From: Rhodocyclales bacterium
Lineage (GTDB): Bacteria; Pseudomonadota; Gammaproteobacteria; Burkholderiales; Rhodocyclaceae
Reading direction: 5' to 3'
Assembly: GCA_016215645.1 (NCBI GenBank)
Contig: JACRIX010000094.1
Span: 1-34,369, forward strand
DNA: 34,369 nt
Under the pieces are notes generated by a model. It saw only the letters and a list, made by a program, of their open reading frames with translations. It was not told the DNA's origin and made no database searches. Position numbers and translations under genes: made by a program. Of this stretch, positions 18,645 through 27,673 are shown one piece after another (position 1 is the first letter of the stretch; every line of letters begins with the position of its first letter).

Positions 18645-19595
18645 ATGAAAAATGCACTCCTGATGCTGTTGGCCGCCACGGTTTTCGCTGCTACGGGAAT
18701 TCCGGCGGATGCTCAAGCAAGCACCAAGAAAAAGGCCGTCGCCGCGAAGAAATTTCCCGCGCGCACGGCGAGCAAAGCCAAGGCGCCGCGTAAGGCCAGG
18801 GCCATGCAACGCGGCGCGTCGATGGACGATGCGCATCGTCTCGCGCTGCAGTCGTCGGCGGTGCTGGTTCAGGATCAGACCACTGGCGCCATCCTGCTGG
18901 AAAAAAATCCCAACGCCGTGCAGCCCATCGCCTCGATCACCAAGCTCATGACGGCCATGGTGGCGCTCGATGCCAGGCCTGACCTCAACGAGATGCTGGC
19001 CATCGGCGACGATGACGTCGATAACCTGAAGGGCACACGTTCGCGGCTGAAGGTCGGCACGCACCTGTCGCGCGAGGAAATGCTGCGCCTGGCGCTGATG
19101 TCTTCGGAAAATCGTGCCGCCTCGGCCTTGTCACGCCATTACCCCGGCGGGCGCGACGCCTTCGTTGCGGCAATGAACCAGAAGGCACATGCCCTGGGGC
19201 TGGCCGACACCCGCTTCGCAGATCCGACGGGCCTGACCGCGGCCAATGTTTCCAGCCCGCGCGACCTGGCAAAGATGGTTGACGCTGCCCATCGCTATCC
19301 GCTGATCCGCGAGTTCTCCACCACCTCGGAAGGCGAATTCAGCATCGCCGGCCGTGCCCAGCAGTTCCGCAACACCAATACCCTGGTCAAGAGTCCGACC
19401 TGGGAGATCGGCCTGTCCAAGACCGGTTACATCAGCGAGGCCGGCAAGTGCCTGGTGATGCAGGTCTGGCTCAACAACAAGCCGACCATCATCGTGCTGC
19501 TCGATTCCTGGGGCAAGATGACCCGCATCGGTGATGCCAACCGGATCAAGCGCTGGGTCGAGAGTGCTGCGTTGAGCCGGCCCGCCGCCGGCTGA
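18645..19595 (+). CDS. pbpG: D-alanyl-D-alanine endopeptidase (PBP7-type)
   Basis: The product is 316 residues. A signal peptide (about 1-24, ending ADAQA) is followed by a Lys/Ala/Arg-rich linker, then the peptidase S11 domain. The three penicillin-binding motifs are present: SITK (Ser97, Lys100), SEN (Ser154-Asn156) and KTG (from Lys259). It should act in the periplasm on peptidoglycan cross-links, as PbpG does. The frame opens further upstream (18543), but ATG 18645 begins exactly at the signal peptide and follows the promoter. Its length and motif spacing fit the PBP7/8 group better than the larger DacA/DacC carboxypeptidases, which have an extra C-terminal domain. Confidence 0.9.
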   Translation: MKNALLMLLAATVFAATGIPADAQASTKKKAVAAKKFPARTASKAKAPRKARAMQRGASMDDAHRLALQSSAVLVQDQTTGAILLEKNPNAVQPIASITKLMTAMVALDARPDLNEMLAIGDDDVDNLKGTRSRLKVGTHLSREEMLRLALMSSENRAASALSRHYPGGRDAFVAAMNQKAHALGLADTRFADPTGLTAANVSSPRDLAKMVDAAHRYPLIREFSTTSEGEFSIAGRAQQFRNTNTLVKSPTWEIGLSKTGYISEAGKCLVMQVWLNNKPTIIVLLDSWGKMTRIGDANRIKRWVESAALSRPAAG

Positions 19596-19612
19596 CGCGC
19601 TCCGCGCCCGCG

Positions 19613-19640
19613 GGCCGCCCACGGGCGGCCTTGGTTTTTT
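19613..19640 (+). terminator. Intrinsic terminator after pbpG
   Basis: GGCCGCC (19613-19619) and GGCGGCC (19624-19630) form a 7-bp GC stem with loop CACG, followed by TTGGTTTTTT. It separates pbpG from the hem operon. Confidence 0.85.
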
Positions 19641-19688
19641 CGGGTGCCGGCAGTTGCGTCGGGGCGCAATCCGCAAGCCGTGGCGGCT

Positions 19689-19696
19689 GCTAGAAT
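19689..19696 (+). promoter_or_regulatory. Extended -10 promoter element before hemC
   Basis: TGC-TAGAAT places TAGAAT at 19691-19696, identical in form to the site before pbpG and again followed by CG. No good -35 is seen at the expected distance, which is tolerated by extended -10 promoters. The hemC start lies about 90 bases downstream. Confidence 0.4.
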
Positions 19697-19787
19697 CGCG
19701 AACAAAATCATGCGGCTGTAGGGCCGCTGCCACTGGCCCGGATTGCCGTTCCGGGCCGAATTTCATTCCGTCCGATGGGTCGTCCCC

Positions 19788-20735
19788 GTGAATCCAGCCG
19801 CTTCGTTTCCACCGCCCGAACGTATCGTCATCGCTACGCGCGAATCACGCCTCGCCTTGTGGCAGGCCGAGCATGTGCGCAGCCTTCTGCAGCGACTCTA
19901 TCCGCAATGCAGCGTCGAACTGCTGGGCATGACCACGCGGGGCGACCAGATCCTCGATCGGCCGCTGGCCAAGGTCGGCGGCAAGGGGCTGTTCGTCAAG
20001 GAACTGGAGACGGCGCTGCTCGACGGCTCGGCCGACCTCGCGGTGCATTCGATGAAGGACGTGCCGATGCAGATGGAGCCGGAGTTTTCCCTGGTCGCCA
20101 TCGGCCCGCGCGAAGTGCCGCTGGATGCCCTGGTATCGAGCAGGTACGCCAGCCTGGAGGACATGCCGCCCGGTGCCGTGGTCGGCACCTCCAGCCTGCG
20201 CCGCGAAGCCCAGTTGCATGCGCGCTACCCCTATCTGGCGGTGACACCGCTGCGCGGCAACCTCGATACGCGCCTGCGCAAACTCGACGAGGGCCAGTTC
20301 GATGCCATCATCCTTGCCGCTGCCGGGCTCAGGCGCCTGGGGCTGGGCGAACGCATCCGCGCCGTGTTGTCGGCGGAGGACTCGCTGCCGGCCGCCGGGC
20401 AGGGGGCGCTGGGCATCGAGGCGCTGACGTCGCGTCCGGATGTCGCCGCCTGGGTGGCACCGCTCAATGATCCACGCACGGCGGCCTGTGTGCGCGCCGA
20501 GCGCGCGGTGTCGCGCGCGCTGGCGGGCAGCTGCGAAGTGCCGCTCGGCGCCTACGCAGAGATGCAAGGCAGTCTGGTCCATCTGCGCGGATTCGTTGCC
20601 TCACCCGACGGAACGCGCATGGCGCGCGCCGAACTCACCGCTGCCGCAGAAGATCCCGAGGCCCTCGGCCTGCGGCTCGCCGATGACTTGCGGCGCCAGG
20701 GCGCGACCGAAATCCTGGCGGCATTGGGCGGCTGA
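19788..20735 (+). CDS. hemC: Hydroxymethylbilane synthase (porphobilinogen deaminase)
   Basis: The product is 315 residues from GTG 19788. It condenses four porphobilinogens into hydroxymethylbilane in haem and sirohaem synthesis, in the cytosol. The dipyrromethane cofactor is carried by Cys249 in [13 protein letters not shown]. The substrate-binding region VHSMKDVP, the [11 protein letters not shown] block and [15 protein letters not shown] are all typical. The chosen start yields the normal N-terminus ([15 protein letters not shown] about 13 residues in). A longer frame back to TTG 19743 would add 15 unconserved residues; neither start has a strong ribosome-binding site. It is the first gene of hemC-hemD-hemX-hemY. 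Confidence 0.95.
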   Translation: MNPAASFPPPERIVIATRESRLALWQAEHVRSLLQRLYPQCSVELLGMTTRGDQILDRPLAKVGGKGLFVKELETALLDGSADLAVHSMKDVPMQMEPEFSLVAIGPREVPLDALVSSRYASLEDMPPGAVVGTSSLRREAQLHARYPYLAVTPLRGNLDTRLRKLDEGQFDAIILAAAGLRRLGLGERIRAVLSAEDSLPAAGQGALGIEALTSRPDVAAWVAPLNDPRTAACVRAERAVSRALAGSCEVPLGAYAEMQGSLVHLRGFVASPDGTRMARAELTAAAEDPEALGLRLADDLRRQGATEILAALGG

Positions 20736-20737
20736 CC

Positions 20738-21520
20738 GTGTCGCTGGCCGGTCGCCATGTCGTGGTGACGCGCCCGGCCGGACAGGCCGCGCACTTTGCC
20801 ACAGCCTTGAGCGAGGCCGGCGCGATTCCGGTACGCTTCCCTGTGCTGGAAATTCGTGACATCGAGGATCCGGCCGCGCTGCTCGATGCGGCGATACGAC
20901 TCGATTCCTTTGATCTCGCCGTCTTCGTCAGCCCCAACGCGATCCAGAAGGCGCTCGCCGTGATTCTGGCGCGGCGTGCCTGGCCGGGCGCGCTGCGTGT
21001 CGCCACCATCGGCAAGAGCAGCGAACGCGAACTCGCGCAACACGGCATCCATGACGTCATCTCGCCGCCGCGGCGCTTCGACTCCGAAGCCCTGCTCGAA
21101 CTTCCGGAACTGATCGATGTCGCCGGCAAGCGCGTGATCATCTTCCGTGGCGACGGCGGGCGCGAGTTGCTCGGAGATACCTTGATGGCCCGTGGCGCCG
21201 GCGTCGAATACCTGAGCTGCTACCGTCGTGGCAAGCCGCAACTCGATCCGGCGCCGCTGCTCAAACTCTGGGAGCAGGGCCGGCTCGACGCCGTGACCTT
21301 GACCAGCAGCGAGGGTCTGCGCAATTTCTTCGACATGGTTGGCCGCCTGGGCCAGGCTTGGCTGCGCAAGACGCCGGCGTTTGTGCCGCATGCGCGCATT
21401 GCCGAGCAGGCCCGCGTGCTGGGCCTGTCCACCGTGATTCCGACCGATCCCGGCGACGACGGCTTGATGGCCGGACTCGTGCAATACTTCGCCTCCCATG
21501 GAAACCCCGCAGCAAACTGA
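20738..21520 (+). CDS. hemD: Uroporphyrinogen-III synthase
   Basis: The product is 260 residues. HemD cyclises hydroxymethylbilane with inversion of ring D. The family is poorly conserved, but the two-lobe pattern is visible: the N-terminal VVVTRPAGQAAHFATAL with FVSPNAIQKAL, and the later VIIFRGDGGRELLGDTL, YRRGKP and LTSSEGLRNFFDM. The start GTG 20738 lies two bases after the hemC stop. The C-terminus overlaps hemX by 23 bases, so the operon is tightly coupled. Confidence 0.92.
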   Translation: MSLAGRHVVVTRPAGQAAHFATALSEAGAIPVRFPVLEIRDIEDPAALLDAAIRLDSFDLAVFVSPNAIQKALAVILARRAWPGALRVATIGKSSERELAQHGIHDVISPPRRFDSEALLELPELIDVAGKRVIIFRGDGGRELLGDTLMARGAGVEYLSCYRRGKPQLDPAPLLKLWEQGRLDAVTLTSSEGLRNFFDMVGRLGQAWLRKTPAFVPHARIAEQARVLGLSTVIPTDPGDDGLMAGLVQYFASHGNPAAN

Positions 21521-22556
21521 AATGCCGCCGGAGGCGGGCGGCTGGCGCGCGACACTGCGCCGCCCTGCCGTGCGCGTCGGCCTCGTGGCGCTGGCTATCA
21601 TCGTCGCGCAAGCGGTGGACATGCGCATGCAGGTGGCAAATCTGCAGCAGGAATTGGCCCGTCGCCTGGCGGACAGCGAAACCCTGGCCAAGGAGGGGCG
21701 CAGCCAAGCTCGCCAGATGCAGGAATCGCAGGTGGCGCAACTCGCCAAGATCAGTGTACTCGAGGCCAAATTGGCCGAGACGCAAAGCCAGGCGGTGGCG
21801 CTCGAAGCCATGTACCAGGAACTTTCCAGCAGCCGCGACGAGCGACTGCTCGCCGAAGTCGAACAGGCCGTCGTCATCGCCATGCAGCAGCTGCAGTTTT
21901 CCGGCAATGTCGAGGCCGCGCTGATCGCCTTGCAGGCGGCGGAAGCACGCCTGGCGCGTTCGGTGCAGCCGCAATTCCTGCCGGTGCGCAAGCTGATTGC
22001 CCGTGACATCGAGCGGCTCAAGGGCATACCCGGCGCGAACATCAGCGGCCTGTCACTCAAGATCGAAAGTGTCGTAGCCGCAGTTGATGGCTTGCCGCTC
22101 GCCTACGAGCAACGTCCAAAGCAGGTGCTGGCGAAGCCCGGTGCCGAAGCCAGGCCGGCGAACCTCGATTTCTGGCGCGAACTGGGCGCCGACCTCTGGC
22201 GCGAATTCCGCCAACTGGTGCGCATCGAACGCATCGACCATGGCGATCCGGCCCTGCTGGCGCCGCAGCAGAGTTACTTCCTGCGCGAGAACCTCAAGTT
22301 GCGCCTGCTGAATTCGCGCCTGGCCCTGCTGCAACGCGACGGTCGCGTGTTCCGCGAGGAGATCCGCCAGGCCCGCGAGCAGTTGGATCGCTACTTCGAT
22401 GGTCGCGCCAAGCCGGTGCAGGCGGCGCAAACAACCCTTGCTACGCTGGCGAATACCGATGTCAACTTCGATCTGCCCGGCGTGGCGGAAACGCTGACGG
22501 CATTGCGCAATCTCAAGCTGGCGCGCGAGCGTCGCGGCGGCGCTGCCGCGAAGTAG
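21498..22556 (+). CDS. hemX: HemX-like membrane protein (uroporphyrinogen-III C-methyltransferase-like name)
   Basis: The product is 352 residues: a cytosolic N-terminus, one transmembrane helix (about 24-40), a coiled-coil segment (about 42-105, with heptad-like Leu/Ala and Gln/Glu) and a helical periplasmic domain. Proteins of this family lie between hemD and hemY in many proteobacteria and are often annotated as uroporphyrinogen methyltransferases, although no SAM-methyltransferase motif is visible here. The actual role is unsettled and may be a scaffold for tetrapyrrole enzymes. The start ATG at 21498 lies inside hemD. Confidence 0.88.
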   Translation: METPQQTEMPPEAGGWRATLRRPAVRVGLVALAIIVAQAVDMRMQVANLQQELARRLADSETLAKEGRSQARQMQESQVAQLAKISVLEAKLAETQSQAVALEAMYQELSSSRDERLLAEVEQAVVIAMQQLQFSGNVEAALIALQAAEARLARSVQPQFLPVRKLIARDIERLKGIPGANISGLSLKIESVVAAVDGLPLAYEQRPKQVLAKPGAEARPANLDFWRELGADLWREFRQLVRIERIDHGDPALLAPQQSYFLRENLKLRLLNSRLALLQRDGRVFREEIRQAREQLDRYFDGRAKPVQAAQTTLATLANTDVNFDLPGVAETLTALRNLKLARERRGGAAAK

Positions 22557-22564
22557 GGCAGGCC

Positions 22565-23749
22565 ATGCGCGCCCTGTTCTGGCTGCTGGTGCTTGCCTCG
22601 CTGGCGGTTGGGCTGGCACTGGCCGCGCGCTACAACGAGGGCTACGTTCTGCTGGTGCTGCCGCCCTGGCGCGCCGAAGTCTCGCTCAACCTTTTTGTTT
22701 TGTTGTGCGTCGGCGGCTTCCTCCTGGTTTATCTGCTGGCACGCGCCGTCAGCCACACCCTGTCCCTGCCGCGAGCGGTGGCCGAGTTCCGGCGCCGTCG
22801 GCAGCGGGAGCAGTCGTCCCGCGCATTGCGCGATGCCTGGCGCCAGTTGCAGGAAGGGCGCTACGGCCATGCCCTGCGCTGCGCCGAGAAGGTGCCGCAG
22901 GATGATCCGTCCGCGGGACTTCTGGCGCTCGCGGGTTGGCGCGCTGCCCATGCCATGCGCGACGAGGCACGTACCGCCGAGTGGTCGGCGCGCCTGCGTA
23001 ACCATGACGACAAGGAACTCGAAGCCGCGCGACTGATGACCGAGGCCGAGTTCGCCATCGAGGGTCGCCGCTTCGAGGATGCCCAGCGCGCCCTGCACGC
23101 CTTTGCCGCACGCGAAGGGCGCCACATCGCGGCCTTGCGCCTGAGCTTGCGCGCCGAACAGGGCGTGGGCAACTGGCGCGAAGTCGCGCGCCTGGTGCGC
23201 CAGCTGGAAAAGCACCAGGCCCTGACCCCGGAGCAAGCGGCACCGATCCGCAGCCGCGCCCTGCGCGAAGCCTTGCACGACCTGCGCGACGACCCGTCCG
23301 GGCTGATGCGTTACTGGCGCCAGCTCGACCAGGCCGATCGCGCCCAGCCCTCATTGGCGCTCGAAACTGCGCGGGCGCTGATGGCGGCGGGCGACTGTCG
23401 CGAAGCCCAGCGCGTCATCGAGGATGCACTCGACGAACATTGGGACGCTGCACTGCTGCTGGCCTACGCGGAATGCGGCAAGCCCGGCGAGCCGGCTGGC
23501 GACGTGCTCGGGCGCATCGCCCAGGCAGAAAAATGGCTGCAACGCCTGCCGCGCGACGGCGACCTGCTGTTCACCCTCGGACGCCTGTGCCGCCAGCAGC
23601 AGCTCTGGGGCAAGGCGCGCAGCTATCTGGAAGCCGCGCTGGCAATCGCACCGTCGCGTGCGGCGCATGTCGAACTGGCACAGTTGCTCGAGCAGCTTGG
23701 AGAGTCGGCGCTGGCGGCACGCCACTTTCGCGCCGCAGCGTTGCTGTAA
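22565..23749 (+). CDS. hemY: HemY-type TPR membrane protein
   Basis: The product is 394 residues. Two transmembrane helices (about 4-23 and 42-65) flank a short loop with the conserved RYNEGYVLLVLPPWRAEVS. The remaining about 310 residues are helical TPR-like repeats, for example WRQLQEGRYGHALRCAEK and GKARSYLEAALAIAPS. This is the proteobacterial HemY of the hemCDXY operon, not protoporphyrinogen oxidase of Gram-positive bacteria. It may assist late tetrapyrrole steps or complex assembly at the inner membrane. It starts 8 bases after hemX. Its stop is 7 bases from the stop of the convergent NUDIX gene, and a small CCGGC/GCCGG hairpin (23752-23765) lies over the junction. Confidence 0.9.
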   Translation: MRALFWLLVLASLAVGLALAARYNEGYVLLVLPPWRAEVSLNLFVLLCVGGFLLVYLLARAVSHTLSLPRAVAEFRRRRQREQSSRALRDAWRQLQEGRYGHALRCAEKVPQDDPSAGLLALAGWRAAHAMRDEARTAEWSARLRNHDDKELEAARLMTEAEFAIEGRRFEDAQRALHAFAAREGRHIAALRLSLRAEQGVGNWREVARLVRQLEKHQALTPEQAAPIRSRALREALHDLRDDPSGLMRYWRQLDQADRAQPSLALETARALMAAGDCREAQRVIEDALDEHWDAALLLAYAECGKPGEPAGDVLGRIAQAEKWLQRLPRDGDLLFTLGRLCRQQQLWGKARSYLEAALAIAPSRAAHVELAQLLEQLGESALAARHFRAAALL

Positions 23750-23756
23750 GTCCGGC

Positions 23757-24287
23757 TCAGGCCGGGTCCAGCCAGTTCGGCGTGATGTCGCGCCGGGTCA
23801 GCCAGTCGGCCAGCGCGTAGCCGGTGCCGGCGCGCCAGCAGCGCAGGTCTTCGGGGCGGAACAGCTTGTATTCGGCAAGTTCCGGCGAGAGCACGATCTC
23901 GCCTTGCGCCTCGACATGGTAGGCGACGATCAACTGGTTCATGCGCTGGAAGTCGTAAACGCCGACCAGCGTTGGCGCCTCGACGCGCAGGCCGGTTTCT
24001 TCGAGGACTTCGCGCGCAATCCCCTCCTGCGGCGTTTCGCCGGCTTCCATGAAGCCGGTGATCAGGGCGAACATGCGGCCCTGCCAGGCAGTGTTGCGCG
24101 CCAGCAGCACCTGACCGTCGCGGTCTGTCATCTCGATGATCGCCGCCAGCACCGGCGTCGGGTTGTTCCAGTGCGTCCAGCCGCAGGCCGGACAACGCAG
24201 GCGCTCTTTCGGGCCGCCGTCCTCGGATTGCGTCAGCAGCCGCAGCGGTGTCGCGCAAAGCGGACAGTAGTTGAAGCGATGTTCCAC
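23757..24287 (-). CDS. NUDIX hydrolase with N-terminal zinc ribbon
   Basis: The product is 176 residues. A zinc ribbon is indicated by Cys8-x2-Cys11 and Cys32-x2-Cys35 (YCPLC, RCPACG). It is followed by the NUDIX domain, with a complete box: GFMEAGET, then REVLEETGL (G-x5-E-x7-RE-x2-EE-x-G pattern). The zinc ribbon plus NUDIX layout resembles NudC-type NADH pyrophosphatases, but the chain is shorter, so the substrate is left open. The start ATG 24287 gives the ribbon directly at the N-terminus. It is convergent with hemY and monocistronic as far as can be seen. Confidence 0.88.
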   Translation of the reverse strand: MEHRFNYCPLCATPLRLLTQSEDGGPKERLRCPACGWTHWNNPTPVLAAIIEMTDRDGQVLLARNTAWQGRMFALITGFMEAGETPQEGIAREVLEETGLRVEAPTLVGVYDFQRMNQLIVAYHVEAQGEIVLSPELAEYKLFRPEDLRCWRAGTGYALADWLTRRDITPNWLDPA

Positions 24288-24350
24288 GCCGGGGGTGTCT
24301 CCGGATCAAGCCGGTTCCACATCCCCGGCGAACTCGTCGCTAGGCCGTAC

Positions 24351-24659
24351 TCACACTAGAGGAAGGCACTGACCATTGATCAGGATGAATCCATCCGGGC
24401 AGGCCAGCGGCCCGTCGTCATTGCAGTCGTGGTTTCTGTGTCCGCCGCCCTTGCCGTGTTGATCACGGTCGCCGTGACCTTCGCCCCTATCCCAGCCGGA
24501 GTGCCGGCCCCGATCCCTGGAGCTGAAATCGAAGTCGCCACTCCCTCGGACTGTCGAGGGATTGACTCCATCGCGAGCGGCCGCCGAGGAGGGGCTGTCG
24601 GCGTAGCTCGCCGATGCCAAGGCCAGAAGGATTACTGCAAGCAAGCTCTTGATGTTCAT
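24351..24659 (-). CDS. Small secreted Gly/Asp/His/Arg-rich protein of unknown function
   Basis: The product is 102 residues. A clear signal peptide (about 1-20, MNIKSLLAVILLALASASYA) is followed by a low-complexity central stretch (about 35-80) rich in Gly, Asp, His and Arg (SGWDRGEGHGDRDQHGKGGG), then a short Cys-containing end, CPDGFILINGQCLPLV. Three cysteines lie in the last about 25 residues. Such composition can bind metal ions such as Ni, Zn or Cu, but this is inference from composition. A good ribbon-free ribosome-binding site (GGAGG, 5 bases away) supports the start at 24659. No homologue is recognised. It follows hemF by about 104 bases on the same strand. Confidence 0.72.
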   Translation of the reverse strand: MNIKSLLAVILLALASASYADSPSSAAARDGVNPSTVRGSGDFDFSSRDRGRHSGWDRGEGHGDRDQHGKGGGHRNHDCNDDGPLACPDGFILINGQCLPLV

Positions 24660-24763
24660 GATGGCCTCCGTCGAGAATTGCGCGGGGAAAAGGTCGAAAC
24701 GACCTACGCTCTCTAATCAGCATACTATAGAAGTCAAGGAAAGCAAGTCTTGCAGCAGACCTG

Positions 24764-25693
24764 TCAAAGCCAATCGCGTGGCGGCAGAAAGTCAGTGTAA
24801 AGCCGGGCTTCGGCACTACCGGGTTCGGGCTGCCAGTCGTAGCGCCATTTGACGACGGGCGGCAGCGACATCAGGATAGCCTCGGTGCGTCCGCCGGATT
24901 GCAGGCCGAACAGGGTGCCGCGGTCCCACACCAGGTTGAACTCGACGTAGCGGCCGCGTCGGTAGGCCTGGAAGTCGCGCTCGCGCTCTCCGTAGGGGAG
25001 GTCGCGGCGGCGCGCGATGATCGGCAGGTAGGCAGTGGCGAAACTGTTGCCGACGGCCCGGGTCAGGGCAAAGCAGCGCTGGAACGCGTTCTCGCCGCCG
25101 GCACCGCCCTCGTTGAGGTCGTCGTAGAAAATGCCGCCGACGCCGCGCGCCTCCTTGCGGTGTTTGAGGTAGAAGTAGTCGTCACACCACTTCTTGTAGC
25201 CTGCGTGAATATCGGCGCCGAATGGAGCGAGCGTGTCGCGGCAGACCCGGTGGAAATGGGTCGCGTCTTCTTCAAAGCCGTAATAGGGGGTCAGGTCCAT
25301 GCCGCCACCGAACCACCACACCGGTGGATCGCCTTCCTTCTCCGCGACGAAGAAGCGCACGTTCATGTGTGCCGTCGGGCAATACGGATTGCGCGGATGC
25401 AGCACCAGCGAGACGCCCATCGCTTCCCAGCAGCGCCCGGCGAGTTCGGGACGGTGTGCGGTGGCCGAGGCCGGCATCTGCTCGCCCATGACGTGCGAGA
25501 AATTGACGCCGCCGCGCTCGAACAGCGCGCCTTCTTCGACCAGGCGCGAGATGCCGCCACCGCCTTGGGGACGGTCCCAGGTGTCGCGCAGGAAGGATTG
25601 GCCCTCCACTCCCTCAAGCTCGGCGACGATGCGGTCCTGCAGCCCGGTGAAGTAGTCGCGGATGGCCGCGACATCAAGCCGAGCTTCAGGCAT
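24764..25693 (-). CDS. hemF: Oxygen-dependent coproporphyrinogen-III oxidase
   Basis: The product is 309 residues. HemF decarboxylates two propionate side chains of coproporphyrinogen III using O2, in the cytosol, as a homodimer. The family blocks are all present: [85 protein letters not shown] and [21 protein letters not shown]. It overlaps purE by 8 bases. It is the last member of the iorA-iorB-folD-purE-hemF gene run. An aerobic step here implies the organism meets oxygen. Confidence 0.97.
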   Translation of the reverse strand: MPEARLDVAAIRDYFTGLQDRIVAELEGVEGQSFLRDTWDRPQGGGGISRLVEEGALFERGGVNFSHVMGEQMPASATAHRPELAGRCWEAMGVSLVLHPRNPYCPTAHMNVRFFVAEKEGDPPVWWFGGGMDLTPYYGFEEDATHFHRVCRDTLAPFGADIHAGYKKWCDDYFYLKHRKEARGVGGIFYDDLNEGGAGGENAFQRCFALTRAVGNSFATAYLPIIARRRDLPYGERERDFQAYRRGRYVEFNLVWDRGTLFGLQSGGRTEAILMSLPPVVKWRYDWQPEPGSAEARLYTDFLPPRDWL

Positions 25694-26182
25694 CGGGCAG
25701 CTTCATCGCCATGACCTTTTCGCTCTGGCGGCTGCGGAACTGTTCCAGTTTCAGTGCCATGGCACGGCCATAGTCGTCGTTGGCCGTGGCGATGATGGCG
25801 ATCGCCGTGAGCGCGGCGTTGGCGGCGCCAGCCTCGCCGATGGCGAAGGTGGCGACCGGCACGCCCTTGGGCATCTGCACGATCGAGAGCAGGGAGTCCA
25901 GCCCGTTGAGGTGCTTCGAGGGCACCGGCACGCCGAGCACCGGGACGATGGTTTTCGAGGCCAGCATGCCGGGCAGGTGGGCGGCGCCGCCGGCGCCGGC
26001 GATGATTGCGCGCAGGTCGCGCTCCTGGGCCATGGCGGCGTAATCGAACAGCAGGTCGGGGGTGCGGTGGGCCGAGACCACGCGCGCCTCGTAGGGCACG
26101 CCGAATTCCTTGAGCATGGCGGCGGCGGCCTGCATCACCGGCCAGTCCGAATCCGAACCCATGACGATGCCGACCAGGGGCT

Positions 26183-26186
<4 letters not shown>
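25686..26186 (-). CDS. purE: N5-carboxyaminoimidazole ribonucleotide mutase
   Basis: The product is 166 residues. PurE converts N5-CAIR to CAIR in purine synthesis. The N-terminal [13 protein letters not shown], the [13 protein letters not shown] active-site histidine loop, [12 protein letters not shown] and [20 protein letters not shown] are diagnostic. ATG 26186 overlaps the folD stop as ATGA and has GAGAGG 8 bases upstream; a GTG 9 bases earlier is less likely. A PurK partner is not next to it and is not in this window, which is slightly unusual for PurE class I. Confidence 0.96.
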
Positions 26187-27034
<848 letters not shown>

Positions 27035-27052
27035 GGTTGTTCCGTCTTGAGA

Positions 27053-27673
27053 TCAGGCCAGCGCGGCGGCCAGCTGCTTCGCCACCGCATCGCGGCCGGC
27101 GGCAAAGGCCTGGCGGTTGGCTTCGACGACCTTTTCGCCCTTGCGCGCAAAGCGCTTGTCGATGCAGGCCATCAGCACGTCGGGCGCAAAGGGCAGGTAG
27201 TCGGCGATGGCGCCGAGCATCACGGTATTGCCGAGGCGGATTTCACCGAGGTCGCGCGCAATGCTCATCGCATCGAAGGCCACCACCTTGTGGCCGGCGG
27301 CGCGCATCTGGCCGGTAGGGTCGTCGGGATATTCGAACAGACCCAGTTCCACCACGGGCGGCACCAGTCGCGCGGTATTGACCAGTGCCAGGCCGTCGGC
27401 GCGCAGGTAGTGCGACCAGCGCAGCGCCTCGGCGCCCTCGAAGCCGAGCAGCACCTGCACCGTGCCGGGTTCGATCTGCGGCGAGAGCACCTTGCGCCCG
27501 AAGCGCAGGTGCGAGGTGACGACGCCGCCGCGCTGGGCCATGCCGGCGACTTCGGTCTTCTTCACGTCGTGGCCTTGGGCGATGGCGGCTTCGGCAAGGA
27601 TCTCGGTTGCCGTCATGACGCCCTGGCCGCCGATGCCGCAGACCAGGATGTTGGTGATGTCGTTCTGGCTCAT
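27053..27673 (-). CDS. iorB: Indolepyruvate ferredoxin oxidoreductase, beta subunit
   Basis: The product is 206 residues, with the gamma/beta-type 2-oxoacid oxidoreductase fold: VCGIGGQGVMTATEILAEAA, KKTEVAGMAQRGGVVTSHLRFG and GNTVMLGAIADYLPF. With IorA it oxidatively decarboxylates aryl pyruvates (indolepyruvate, phenylpyruvate) to the acyl-CoA, passing electrons to ferredoxin. The start ATG 27673 overlaps the iorA stop as ATGA. A longer frame to 27904 would run through iorA. The two genes are therefore translationally coupled. Confidence 0.93.
   Translation of the reverse strand: MSQNDITNILVCGIGGQGVMTATEILAEAAIAQGHDVKKTEVAGMAQRGGVVTSHLRFGRKVLSPQIEPGTVQVLLGFEGAEALRWSHYLRADGLALVNTARLVPPVVELGLFEYPDDPTGQMRAAGHKVVAFDAMSIARDLGEIRLGNTVMLGAIADYLPFAPDVLMACIDKRFARKGEKVVEANRQAFAAGRDAVAKQLAAALA

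Noticed and set aside
23703-23714. AGTCGGCGCTGG inside the hemY 3' end looks like a sixth copy of the repeat core
   Set aside because: It lacks the leading AAA and lies in frame in TPR-type coding sequence (ESALAARH), so it is explained by codon use.
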